64,000 bases of DNA, taken from Pseudovibrio sp947494035 (GTDB lineage Bacteria > Pseudomonadota > Alphaproteobacteria > Rhizobiales > Stappiaceae). Of the stretch, positions 51,452 through 59,501 are shown one piece after another. The stretch is from the NCBI GenBank assembly GCA_947494035.1, contig CANLTN010000010.1:62001-126000 (forward strand). Reading direction: 5' to 3'. The notes beneath the pieces were generated by a model, which was not told where the DNA came from, did not search any database, and worked only from the letters and a program-made list of their open reading frames with translations. The position numbers and the translations under genes were made by a program. Within the stretch, counting starts at the first letter, position 1. The number at the start of each line of letters is the position of its first letter.

Positions 51452-52519
51452 ATGACCTTGCAGAAAACAGCTTTGATTACAGGTGTCACTGGGCAGGATG
51501 GTGCCTACCTGAGCCGCTTTCTGCTGGAAAAAGGCTACCGTGTGCATGGGATTAAACGGCGCTCCTCCAGTTTCAATACAGGCCGCGTCGAGGGGATCTA
51601 TCAGGACCCGCACGAGGAGGATGCTCGGTTTATCCTGCATTATGGTGATCTGACCGATGCGACCAATCTCATCCGCATCATGCAGGAGGTTCAGCCAGAT
51701 GAGGTCTATAATCTCGGCGCGCAATCCCATGTGAAAGTGAGCTTCGAGACACCGGAATACACCGCCAACAGCGACGCGCTTGGAACATTGCGCTTGCTGG
51801 AGGCGATCCGCATTCTTGGGCTTGAGAAGAAAACAAGGTTCTATCAGGCGTCAACCTCGGAGCTGTACGGGCAGGTGCAGGAGGTGCCTCAGCGCGAAAC
51901 CACGCCGTTTTATCCGCGCTCGCCCTATGCAGCGGCCAAGCTTTATGCCTACTGGATCACGGTCAACTACCGTGAAGCCTATGGAATTCACGCAAGCAAC
52001 GGTATCCTGTTCAATCACGAAAGCCCACTGCGCGGGGAAACGTTCGTGACGCGCAAGATCACACGCGCGGCGGCGGCGATCAGTCTTGGCCTGCAAGACA
52101 AGCTTTATCTGGGCAACATAGATGCCATCCGCGATTGGGGCCACGCCCGCGACTTTGTAGAGGGCATGTGGGCCATGCTGCAGCAGGATGAGCCGGATGA
52201 CTATGTGCTGGCGACTGGCACCATGACGTCGGTGCGCCGGTTTACAGAGCTGGCCTTTAGCAAATGCGGTCTTGCCCTTGAATGGCAGGGGAGTGGGCTG
52301 GAGGAAAAGGGCACCTGCACCAGAACGGGCCGCACGCTTGTTGAAATTGATAGGCGCTACTTCCGTCCTGCAGAGGTGAATGAATTGCTTGGCGATGCCA
52401 GCAAAGCCAAGGAAAAATTGGGGTGGCAGGCCAACACACCGCTGGAAACACTGATCGAAGAGATGGTGCAGGCAGACCTGACTGAGGCGAAGAAGCAAAG
52501 GGTGTTTGAAGATGCCTGA
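51452..52519 (+). CDS. gmd: GDP-mannose 4,6-dehydratase
   Basis: Converts GDP-D-mannose to GDP-4-keto-6-deoxy-D-mannose, the first step to GDP-L-fucose. The 355-residue extended SDR has TALITGVTGQDGAYLSRFLL at the N terminus, the Thr/Ser-Glu-Tyr-Lys active site with FYQASTSELYGQVQEVPQ, TPFYPRSPYAAAKLYAYW (YxxxK), and HASNGILFNHESPLRGETFV with the RG-F-T-KI signature, ending in the GDP-binding region. The ATG at 51452 is the start of the fold. It overlaps fcl by 8 bp. Fucose precursors fit a surface polysaccharide role beside the adhesin. Confidence 0.97.
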   Translation: MTLQKTALITGVTGQDGAYLSRFLLEKGYRVHGIKRRSSSFNTGRVEGIYQDPHEEDARFILHYGDLTDATNLIRIMQEVQPDEVYNLGAQSHVKVSFETPEYTANSDALGTLRLLEAIRILGLEKKTRFYQASTSELYGQVQEVPQRETTPFYPRSPYAAAKLYAYWITVNYREAYGIHASNGILFNHESPLRGETFVTRKITRAAAAISLGLQDKLYLGNIDAIRDWGHARDFVEGMWAMLQQDEPDDYVLATGTMTSVRRFTELAFSKCGLALEWQGSGLEEKGTCTRTGRTLVEIDRRYFRPAEVNELLGDASKAKEKLGWQANTPLETLIEEMVQADLTEAKKQRVFEDA

Positions 52520-53468
52520 TCTATTTAATCTTGAGGGAAAAAAGGTCTTTGTTGCCGGACATAACGGCATGGTCGGGCAGGCGCTCATGCGGCGGCTGGA
52601 GCGTGAGGACTGTGAACTGCTGACCGTCGGCCGTAGTCAGGTCGACCTAACTGTTCAAAGCAAAACACAGGCCTTTATGCAGGAGGCCCGGCCTGATGTT
52701 GTGATCGTTGCAGCGGCCAAAGTGGGCGGGATCTGGGCCAACAACGAATACCCCGCTGACTTTCTTTATGAAAACCTTGCCATTGAGACAAACCTCATTC
52801 GCGGTGCGTTTGCAGCACAGGTGCAAAAACTGCTGTTTCTGGGGTCCTCCTGCATTTATCCCAAACACGCGCCGCAGCCCATTAAAGAGGGCATGTTGCT
52901 TTCAGGGGAGTTGGAACCCACAAACGAGTGGTACGCCATTGCCAAGATTGCGGGAATTAAACTGTGTCAGGCGTTCCGGCGCCAGTACGGGTGTGATTTC
53001 ATTTCCGCCATGCCCACCAATCTTTATGGACCGGGCGATAATTTTTCTCTTGCCAGCAGCCATGTGCTGCCAGCCTTAATGCGCAAGGTGCATGAAGCCA
53101 AGGTGAGCGGTGCCGCTTCCTTTGAGATTTGGGGAACGGGCACTCCGCGTAGAGAGTTCCTGCATTGTGATGATTGTGCCGATGCGCTGGTGCACTTGCT
53201 CAAAAACTATTCTGAAGAAGAGCACATCAACGTGGGGTTTGGTGAAGATATTTCCATACTGGAGCTGGCACAGCGTATTGCGTATTTGCTTGGCTATCAG
53301 GGGACCATTCATCAGGACACCTCAAAGCCTGATGGAATGCCGCGAAAACTCATCAGTTCGGCCCGCTTGCGGCAACTGGGGTGGGGGCCGTCCATCTCGC
53401 TGGATCGCGGTATTCAGGAGACCTATCAGTGGTTCTTGGAGAACCGGGCACAAGAAGAAGCGGTTTGA
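52512..53468 (+). CDS. fcl: GDP-L-fucose synthase
   Basis: Epimerase-reductase that turns GDP-4-keto-6-deoxy-mannose into GDP-L-fucose, 318 residues. The Rossmann loop GHNGMVGQAL lies near residue 16, catalytic LFLGSSCIYPKHAPQPI and EWYAIAKIAGIKLCQAF (YxxxK), then SAMPTNLYGPGDNF and the binding loop GTGTPRREFLHCDD. All standard GMER motifs are present. The start is ATG 52512, inside the last codons of gmd, so translation is coupled. No fucosyltransferase was seen nearby. Confidence 0.97.
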   Translation: MPDLFNLEGKKVFVAGHNGMVGQALMRRLEREDCELLTVGRSQVDLTVQSKTQAFMQEARPDVVIVAAAKVGGIWANNEYPADFLYENLAIETNLIRGAFAAQVQKLLFLGSSCIYPKHAPQPIKEGMLLSGELEPTNEWYAIAKIAGIKLCQAFRRQYGCDFISAMPTNLYGPGDNFSLASSHVLPALMRKVHEAKVSGAASFEIWGTGTPRREFLHCDDCADALVHLLKNYSEEEHINVGFGEDISILELAQRIAYLLGYQGTIHQDTSKPDGMPRKLISSARLRQLGWGPSISLDRGIQETYQWFLENRAQEEAV

Positions 53469-53614
53469 TCCAGCTTCCTTGAAAACACTTGGAAACTTGC
53501 AAATGTCGCAGTGAAATTGCAAGTCGCCTCAGTCATGTTATCCCGCTGGTATTGGGCGTCAGCACGCAGGATTTCCTCCGCGTGCTTCTGCCCCGCAACA
53601 AAAGGGATAGTAAC

Positions 53615-53959
53615 ATGATTGAACGCATGCACACCAAGCAGCGTATGAGCAAGATCGTCAAGCATAACGGCACGGTCTATCTGTGTGGTCAGGTGGGCTT
53701 TCGGGGCGAGAGCATCAAAGAACAGACCGCTGAGTGTTTGCGCCGTGTGGACGAGCTGCTCATCGAGGCAGGCTCCAGCCGCGAACAGATCCTGCAGGCG
53801 ATCGTCTGGCTTTCCGACATGCGCGACTTTGCAGAGATGAACGAAGTCTGGGATGCATGGGTCCCACAAGGCCACGCCCCCGCCCGCGCCTGCGGCGAAG
53901 CCCGCCTTGCTTCTCAGGAACTGCTGGTCGAAGTCATCATCACCGCTGCTTACGAGTAA
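53615..53959 (+). CDS. RidA/YjgF-family protein
   Basis: Small enamine/imine deaminase-like protein of 114 residues: MHTKQRMSKIVKHNGTVYLC, GQVGFRGESIKEQTAECLRR, VDELLIEAGSSREQILQAIV, and the terminal ARACGEARLASQELLVEVII, which carries the family's conserved C-terminal region (ARACxEARLAxxxxxVEI). It fits the YjgH/DUF1028-like branch that lacks the strict PRxAxxVxxLP motif of true RidA. The ATG at 53615 has an AAAGGGA ribosome site. It stands alone on plus, 146 bp after fcl, convergent with the XRE gene. It may deal with reactive imines formed by PLP enzymes. Confidence 0.85.
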   Translation: MIERMHTKQRMSKIVKHNGTVYLCGQVGFRGESIKEQTAECLRRVDELLIEAGSSREQILQAIVWLSDMRDFAEMNEVWDAWVPQGHAPARACGEARLASQELLVEVIITAAYE

Positions 53960-54100
53960 GGGCCGACGGTGTTTGGCGCCGGTGCCGCTTGATTGCCTGT
54001 GATCAGGCGGCAGCCTCACAATGTTATCTGAGGGCCTCCTCAGCTGAGCGGCGCCAGTTTCTCTGTTCATCTTCCACCAACGGCAGAAACAGGCAAAAAC

Positions 54101-54421
54101 CTATGGTGCCGAGTGCTCCTTCTGGCTATCGGCAAGACCACGGGCGACCTTTAGTAAGATCGCCTTATTGTCAGCGTTGAGATCGGCAAGGACCTTTAAT
54201 AAATCCCCGGACCCCTCGGGGGAGCCTTCGCCGGTCATGACATAGACTGGATCAACACCAAGTAGCTTACAGAGCTCAAACAATTTGGGTGCCGCTGGGG
54301 TTTTGCCTTGAATGATCTGATAAACATACTGCGTTCCCATCCCCAGCGCTGCGGCTAACTCCCGTTTCGAGCGACAATCGTTCTTGACTGCTTCATTGAG
54401 CCGCTCTTGCCATGTGTTCAT
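54101..54421 (-). CDS. XRE-family helix-turn-helix regulator
   Basis: DNA-binding protein of 106 residues. The N-terminal Cro/C1-type HTH is WQERLNEAVKNDCRSKRELA, AALGMGTQYVYQIIQGKTPA, APKLFELCKLLGVDPVYVMT, and the remaining 40 residues (LLKVLADLNADNKAILLKVA) form a helix likely for dimerisation. Such proteins often repress themselves or prophage and plasmid genes; no phage genes lie nearby. Upstream, TACCCTAAA-type repeats may be its operators. It points at the RidA gene and away from the CoA-transferase remnant. Confidence 0.85.
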   Translation of the reverse strand: MNTWQERLNEAVKNDCRSKRELAAALGMGTQYVYQIIQGKTPAAPKLFELCKLLGVDPVYVMTGEGSPEGSGDLLKVLADLNADNKAILLKVARGLADSQKEHSAP

Positions 54422-54468
54422 GGTTTTCGCCCCTTTTTGATGCCTGAAGATTATTTGCGTGCCTTTCT

Positions 54469-54635
54469 TACCCTAAAGGCCACATCTTCCGCGTTAGTGG
54501 TGCAAAAATGCACTCTATAGGGTATTTAAAGTTTAATGCCGAGATCGGCAAGCCTTTGTGTGAGAAAAGCGCAGGACTTTTCGCCATTAATAGCAAACAA
54601 CTTATTCCCCTCTCGGTTTCCTCCACTACCCTAAA
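54469..54635. promoter_or_regulatory. Repeated TACCCTAAA sites upstream of the XRE gene
   Basis: TACCCTAAA occurs at 54469-54477 and 54627-54635, and TATAGGGTA, close to its complement, at 54516-54524. The first and second face each other as an inverted pair about 40 bp apart, next to the regulator start. They could be XRE operators; this is inferred from position only. Confidence 0.4.
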
Positions 54636-55025
54636 TCCCATGCCTACGTATCGGGCTGCTGGCGGGCCGTCCGTCAGTTGGTCGTAGGCTGGGCGGGGCT
54701 ACTGTGGAAGGTAACGTATTTCGCAGCAGGTCCGTGGAGGTTGCCCAAACGCCATGAGTGTTGGGGCGAGAGGATGCGCGGTTAAACTAAAGGGCGTCAG
54801 CACTGGGAGACATTCTGTTACAGGAGTGCCTTCTCAAAGCGTCTTTTGGACCTTGACCATAGCCTCTTACAAAAACGTCCGGGCAAGGCGCCAGCCAATG
54901 CCGAAGAAACTAATTTAACAAGTAGCGCAGGCGTTGCCTGTGTGCCTTGCCCATCCCGTTATCTACGGGTTTTCAGCTTCAACACTGCATGGCAGGCCAT
55001 GTGGTGCTAATCGTGTTTGTACCTG
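54636..55025. other. Gap without a recognisable gene
   Basis: No ORF, RNA or repeat that I can support in about 390 bp. It lies next to the CoA-transferase scrap, so it is probably decayed sequence. A 90-codon plus-strand ORF at 54934-55206 is antisense to that scrap and is not called. Confidence 0.4.
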
Positions 55026-55210
55026 TCAATGCGCGTTGAAAATATGCTCGGGCATTTTGCGCTGCACGTCCACTTTGTACGCAAAGTCCATTTGCGCCAG
55101 TACATCGCGTTTTGGTTTGCTCTCCGGTGCCACCTCGGTCAAAACCAGCCCGTTGGGCGGAGCTGAAAGACAGCGCGTTCGGTTACATACGGGACTTCCT
55201 GACTGATCAT
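55026..55210 (-). pseudogene. C-terminal remnant of a family I CoA-transferase
   Basis: On minus, YVTERAVFQL is followed after a one-base frameshift by PNGLVLTEVAP, then KRDVLAQMDFAYKVDVQRKM and PEHIFNAH to the TGA at 55026-55028. This matches the C terminus of fused alpha/beta acyl-CoA:acetate/3-ketoacid CoA-transferases (YdiF/Pct-like), where VTERAVFxLTPEGLxLxEIAPG and DILAQMDF are the conserved end. Upstream of about 55210 the similarity stops. Only some 60 of about 520 codons remain, with one frame break, so this is a dead relic. Confidence 0.65.
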
Positions 55211-55351
55211 TCTGCCGTTCAGCGGATTACTGCCCAAACACATAAAGTCGGGTTTAAAGCACAGTTCCATGAAGTAAAGTGGTTTTGAAACAACGCCTTA
55301 AGAACGTGCGACGAGAAGATACTTTTCAAATGAGTAAAATTTGATATGTAA

Positions 55352-56071
55352 GTGTCTAAATTTTCCAAGAAGACTGGCTTAAAGTTGACGTTGTCCGGGC
55401 AAAAACAGATTTATCAGGTTGGTGACTTCTTACGTGGTGGCGGATTTCGCGACACCTATGAATGCGCAAGTGACCCTACCAAGCTTTTGAAGTTTGATCG
55501 GTATGAAGCAGGCACCCGTAAGGTCAAAAACCGTGGAGGTCTGAAGGATCTGTTCCGCTCGGTGCGGGCCAAGCTGGGTTACAAGAAGCAGCGGTTAACG
55601 GGCAATCAGGATGAGCTGCTGGGGTGGCATCACATTCAGGAGGTCGGCCTTGCAGGGCATCACGCCTTTACCCGTGTCTACGGAATGGTGGAGACCAATC
55701 TGGGTCCGGCCCTGATGATCGAGAAGATTGATAACTTCGCTGATCAGGAAATTCGAAGTGTTCGCGATTACCTCAGCCGTCATGGCCGCATTCAGGACAC
55801 GGAGCTTATTCGCGCTCTGGTGGAATACTTTAAAATCTTACGCGCACACCATGTTTCCTGTTTTGCGGATCGCCCGGAAAATATGGGAATTGTCGTCGAT
55901 CCGCATGGCAAGACCTACATTAAATGCTTTGACGTGAAAACCTATCTGGATCACCAGCTCCTGCCGATCAATAAGATCGAGTATTTCAGGAAACGTAGGA
56001 TTCAGAGGCGTCTGAACCGCCACTTTAGTATCTTGAGCGGTGAGAACACAGCTGAAGGGGCCAGAATCTAA
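55352..56071 (+). CDS. YrbL-family protein (kinase-like fold)
   Basis: Protein of 239 residues that matches the PhoP-regulated YrbL family, a small branch with a protein-kinase-like fold: IYQVGDFLRGGGFRDTYECA (glycine loop), PTKLLKFDR with the lysine, LLGWHHIQEVGL, RVYGMVETNLGPALMIEKID and the catalytic-loop-like HVSCFADRPENMGIV, then DVKTYL. YrbL length is about 210-240, so this copy is normal. The start is GTG 55352. No PhoPQ or lipopolysaccharide genes are nearby. YrbL function remains unclear; possible roles include phosphorylation of LPS sugars or a signalling substrate. Confidence 0.75.
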   Translation: MSKFSKKTGLKLTLSGQKQIYQVGDFLRGGGFRDTYECASDPTKLLKFDRYEAGTRKVKNRGGLKDLFRSVRAKLGYKKQRLTGNQDELLGWHHIQEVGLAGHHAFTRVYGMVETNLGPALMIEKIDNFADQEIRSVRDYLSRHGRIQDTELIRALVEYFKILRAHHVSCFADRPENMGIVVDPHGKTYIKCFDVKTYLDHQLLPINKIEYFRKRRIQRRLNRHFSILSGENTAEGARI

Positions 56072-56276
56072 CGATGTCTGTCCAGCGGAGGTGGGCGGCC
56101 CTCTGACAGTCTGGTATGGTTGGACACTGCGCATCGGGTGCGTGTTAAGCACCAATATTCTTCACCTATAGACGCCTTGCAACTGAAGCGGGCTCGTTTA
56201 TGCTTGCGCAATTATTTTCTTCCAGCGCGAATTTTTTGGCGCTGTTTTTTGAGCAAATGTATTTAAGGCGGGCTTT

Positions 56277-57566
56277 ATGGGGCAGGATCGGGCAGTTAAT
56301 ACTTCAGTCATAGGGTTGTTTAAGCTGAGCGCATTTCGCCGGTTTGTCGGTGTCCTTGTTCCAGCTGCGTTTGCCGACTGGATCGATTTCATCGCCATTA
56401 TGGTTCTTGTCAGCTACAGCTGGGAGATGGGGGCGACTGAAGTTGCAAGCGTGATCATGGCGGCCACGCTGCCGCGTGTCATCTTCGGCCTGCCCGGCGG
56501 CGTATTGGTGGATCGTATCGGCGCTGGACCGGTTCTGATCGGCGGTTTGGTTATCCGCGCTTGCCTGATGATGGGCATGTTCTTTTTTGCCACAAGCCTT
56601 CCAATTCTCATCGGCTTTGTGTTTCTCAAGGCGACCGTTTCAGCCGCCTTCATGCCCGCGCTTCAGTTGACGCTGAAGAAGGTGGTCCCCGAGGATATGC
56701 TGACACAGGCGGTCAGCGTGCATCACTTTGTGATCCAGTCCACCAAGATCTTTGCTCCGGTTTTAGGCGGAGCGTTGCTCGCTATCTGGAGCCCGTATCA
56801 TGTCTTTTTGCTGGGTGCCGGCGCTTTTGCTTTTGCCTCTCTGGTTTGCTTGAGCGTGCTTGGCTTTCTCAAAAACGAGAGGGGCGAGGAGCAGGAAGCC
56901 TCTGGAGAGAAAGACAGTGTCCTGACAGATGCCAAGGTTGCTCTTGTCTTTTTGTGGCAAACACCGCGTCTTCTTTTAGGCATGGCATTGATTTGCCTGT
57001 TTGTTTTCAGCGTCTTTCTTTACGAAGCCGTACTGCTGTTGCTGATCAAAGAAACCGGACAACCTGAAGAATCTGCCGGACCAATTTTGGGATCAATTGG
57101 GGTTGGCGGGGTTGTCGGAACCTATGTGACGGCCAAGATCGGCGATCGTGTCAACTTGAATATGTTGATGGTCATCGGTTCCTTTTTCGGTGGAGCCCTC
57201 ACTCTTGTGGCGGGATGGATGCCGTTCAGCCCAGTGGCTTTTGGACTACAGGCGCAGATGGCGCTTTGGTTTGCGGGTGGGGCATTTACCAGCCTCATAA
57301 CGGTGCCGTTTGGCGCAATCGTTGTCAAACAAACGCCTGAGCACATGCTGGGGCGTATCTCTTCGGTCGGCGAGATGCTTCAATCCGGCCTGATGCTGAT
57401 CGCCATTCCTGTTGGCGCGTTTCTCGCCGAGCAATGGTTTGTCTCGATACCGTTCTTTGCAGGTGGTGCGCTGATGTGCGGGGGGGCGTTGATTGGCCTG
57501 CTTGTTGCCTTGAGCCTTGGCAAAGGTGCGGATGTGACAGCGACGGTTTCAGAAGAACCTGTCTAG
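56277..57566 (+). CDS. MFS transporter
   Basis: Major facilitator membrane protein of 429 residues with about 12 helices, starting with LSAFRRFVGVLVPAAFADWI, FIAIMVLVSYSWEMGA. Motif A-like loop GLPGGVLVDRIGAGPVLI lies after TM2 and the second-half equivalent TYVTAKIGDRVNLNMLMVIG after TM8. It resembles the H+-antiporter DHA/permease group without a clear substrate tag. It is followed 104 bp later by the iron alcohol dehydrogenase gene, in the same direction. Export of a toxic metabolite is possible but unproved. Confidence 0.88.
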   Translation: MGQDRAVNTSVIGLFKLSAFRRFVGVLVPAAFADWIDFIAIMVLVSYSWEMGATEVASVIMAATLPRVIFGLPGGVLVDRIGAGPVLIGGLVIRACLMMGMFFFATSLPILIGFVFLKATVSAAFMPALQLTLKKVVPEDMLTQAVSVHHFVIQSTKIFAPVLGGALLAIWSPYHVFLLGAGAFAFASLVCLSVLGFLKNERGEEQEASGEKDSVLTDAKVALVFLWQTPRLLLGMALICLFVFSVFLYEAVLLLLIKETGQPEESAGPILGSIGVGGVVGTYVTAKIGDRVNLNMLMVIGSFFGGALTLVAGWMPFSPVAFGLQAQMALWFAGGAFTSLITVPFGAIVVKQTPEHMLGRISSVGEMLQSGLMLIAIPVGAFLAEQWFVSIPFFAGGALMCGGALIGLLVALSLGKGADVTATVSEEPV

Positions 57567-57670
57567 GGTTGCCGTCACAGCGGTACGACTTTAATTGCGC
57601 TCGACCTTGCCGACAGACTGAGGCATTCTTGCCTCCTTGCTCAGACCTGCTGGGCAATGAGGGGGATAGC

Positions 57671-58828
57671 ATGACAGGATTTGTCTTCAACACGTCAGCC
57701 AGTGTTGTGTGTGAGCCCGGCGCGGTTCAAAAGCTTCATGAGCTTACATTGAACACCATTGGCAAACGTGTGTTTCTGGTTAGCGACAAGGGGCTGGTGA
57801 ATGCTGGAGTCGTTGATCCCGTCGCGGCGCAATTGGAAGCTGCTGGTGTTCACGTCACCGTATTTGATGAGGTGGTTGCTGATCCGCCGGAAGCTGTTGT
57901 GCTGCAAGGTGTGCAGTGCGCAAGAGCTGCAAAGGTGGACGGTGTCATCGGGCTGGGGGGCGGTTCCTCACTGGATGTTGCCAAACTCGTTGCCTTGCTT
58001 GTTGGGGGAGGGGAGCAGCTTTCAGATATTTACGGTGTGGGCATGGCCAGAGGAAAGCGGTTGCCGCTGATCCTTATACCAACCACTGCCGGAACCGGCT
58101 CTGAAGTCACGCCTATCTCCATCATCACCACGGGAGAGGTAGAAAAGAAAGGCGTGGTCGCGCCGCAGCTGCTTCCCGATGTGGCACTGCTGGATGCAGA
58201 CCTGACCCTCGGCCTGCCACCACACGTGACGGCGGCAACGGGCATTGACGCTATGGTGCACGCGATTGAGGCTTACACTTCAACCTCGGTCAATAACAAT
58301 CCCATCTCACGGATGTTGGCGAAGGAAGCCCTGCGCTTGCTAGGTGCAAACATCGAGAAGGCGGTGAATACGCCGCGGGATAAGGAAGCACGCTCGAATA
58401 TGCTGCTCGGGTCCATGCTGGCAGGGCAGGCCTTTGCCAACTCACCTGTGGCGGCGGTGCATGCGCTGGCCTATCCGGTTGGCGGGATCTTCCATGTGGC
58501 GCATGGTGTTTCCAACGCGTTGGTGCTGCCCCATGTGATGCGGTTCAACCTGCCAGCCTGTGGAGCTGCGTATGCCGAGCTGGCGCCTCTGGTTTTTCCG
58601 GAACTGTCGGAGGTTCCGCAAGATCAGCGAGGCAGCATGTTTGCGGACCGATTGGCCGAGCTTGCCAAGGTGCTTGGTGTTGAAACCACTCTGCGCGAAG
58701 TGGGTATCGGAAAGCAGGATGTGGCCAGACTTGCCAGTGAAGCAATGAAGCAGACACGCTTGCTGGTGAACAATCCGCGAGAAGTAGATGAGGCCAGCGC
58801 CTTACTGATTTATCAGCAGGCCCTATGA
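57671..58828 (+). CDS. Iron-containing alcohol dehydrogenase
   Basis: Group III alcohol dehydrogenase of 385 residues using NAD(P) and Fe(II). The nucleotide loop is VIGLGGGSSLDVAKLVALL (GGGS), followed by LPLILIPTTAGTGSEVTPIS, ATGIDAMVHAIEAYTS with the Asp/His metal ligands, and GGIFHVAHGVSNALVLPHVM with further histidines. The ATG at 57671 has a GAGGGGGAT ribosome site; a longer in-frame start lies inside the MFS gene and is unlikely. It is followed by a thioesterase gene 28 bp on. Substrate could be an alcohol or hydroxyacid. Confidence 0.93.
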   Translation: MTGFVFNTSASVVCEPGAVQKLHELTLNTIGKRVFLVSDKGLVNAGVVDPVAAQLEAAGVHVTVFDEVVADPPEAVVLQGVQCARAAKVDGVIGLGGGSSLDVAKLVALLVGGGEQLSDIYGVGMARGKRLPLILIPTTAGTGSEVTPISIITTGEVEKKGVVAPQLLPDVALLDADLTLGLPPHVTAATGIDAMVHAIEAYTSTSVNNNPISRMLAKEALRLLGANIEKAVNTPRDKEARSNMLLGSMLAGQAFANSPVAAVHALAYPVGGIFHVAHGVSNALVLPHVMRFNLPACGAAYAELAPLVFPELSEVPQDQRGSMFADRLAELAKVLGVETTLREVGIGKQDVARLASEAMKQTRLLVNNPREVDEASALLIYQQAL

Positions 58829-58856
58829 GAAAGTGCTGGAGCCAAGAGTTTAAGCT

Positions 58857-59321
58857 ATGAGCAAACCGAAAAAACCTACCCCGCATAGGCGTGCTGACTA
58901 CATAGTCTTCAGCGATGTGCAAACCCGCTGGGAAGACAATGACGTTTACGGACACATTAACAACGCGGTGTACTACAGCTACTTTGACAGCGCGGTGAAC
59001 GCTTATCTTATCGCCAATGATGCCCTGAATATTCACGAGGGCGATGAAATCGGGCTGGTGGTAGAATCCGGCTGCCAGTATTTTTCAGAGATAGCCTATC
59101 CGCAGAAGATTGATATCGGACTGAGAATTGGCCATCTGGGCAACAGCTCTGTGCGCTATGAGCTGGCCCTGTTTGCGCAAGACTGTGAGGTTGCTGCAGC
59201 GCAAGGGTTCTTCACCCATGTCTACGTCAATCGGGACAGCCGCAGACCTCAGTCACTGTCGCCTAAGTTGCGCAGCGCACTTGAGACGCTTCTACCCGAG
59301 ATTGTCGAGGCTGACCTGTGA
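58857..59321 (+). CDS. Acyl-CoA thioesterase (hotdog fold, YbgC-like)
   Basis: Hotdog-fold thioesterase of 154 residues related to 4-hydroxybenzoyl-CoA thioesterase and YbgC: FSDVQTRWEDNDVYGHINNA (the catalytic Asp-x-Tyr/Asp-His-x-N pattern), VYYSYFDSAVNAYLIAND, CQYFSEIAYPQKIDIGLRIG and HVYVNRDSRRPQSLSPKLRS. It releases free acids from acyl-CoA; chain preference is unknown. It lies 28 bp after the alcohol dehydrogenase gene and is probably cotranscribed. A CoA-transferase remnant lies 3.6 kb upstream, perhaps a leftover of related metabolism. Confidence 0.88.
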   Translation: MSKPKKPTPHRRADYIVFSDVQTRWEDNDVYGHINNAVYYSYFDSAVNAYLIANDALNIHEGDEIGLVVESGCQYFSEIAYPQKIDIGLRIGHLGNSSVRYELALFAQDCEVAAAQGFFTHVYVNRDSRRPQSLSPKLRSALETLLPEIVEADL

Positions 59322-59501
59322 AAATCCTTATTTTTGAGAGGATTAACTTTAAGTGGGTGCTGAATACATAATCAGTTCAAATCCTCAGTTTTCCCTTGGG
59401 TATTGCTGGAAATGCCTAATGATTAACCACTGGTTGAGATTTCCAAGACTATTATGCCGACAAGTCATGGGCAACGGCTTTTGTTCGGGAGTAATAAGGT
59501 T

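Noticed and set aside
54934..55206. 90-codon plus-strand ORF near the CoA-transferase scrap
   Set aside because: Cysteine-rich, unlike any family, and antisense to the recognisable remnant.
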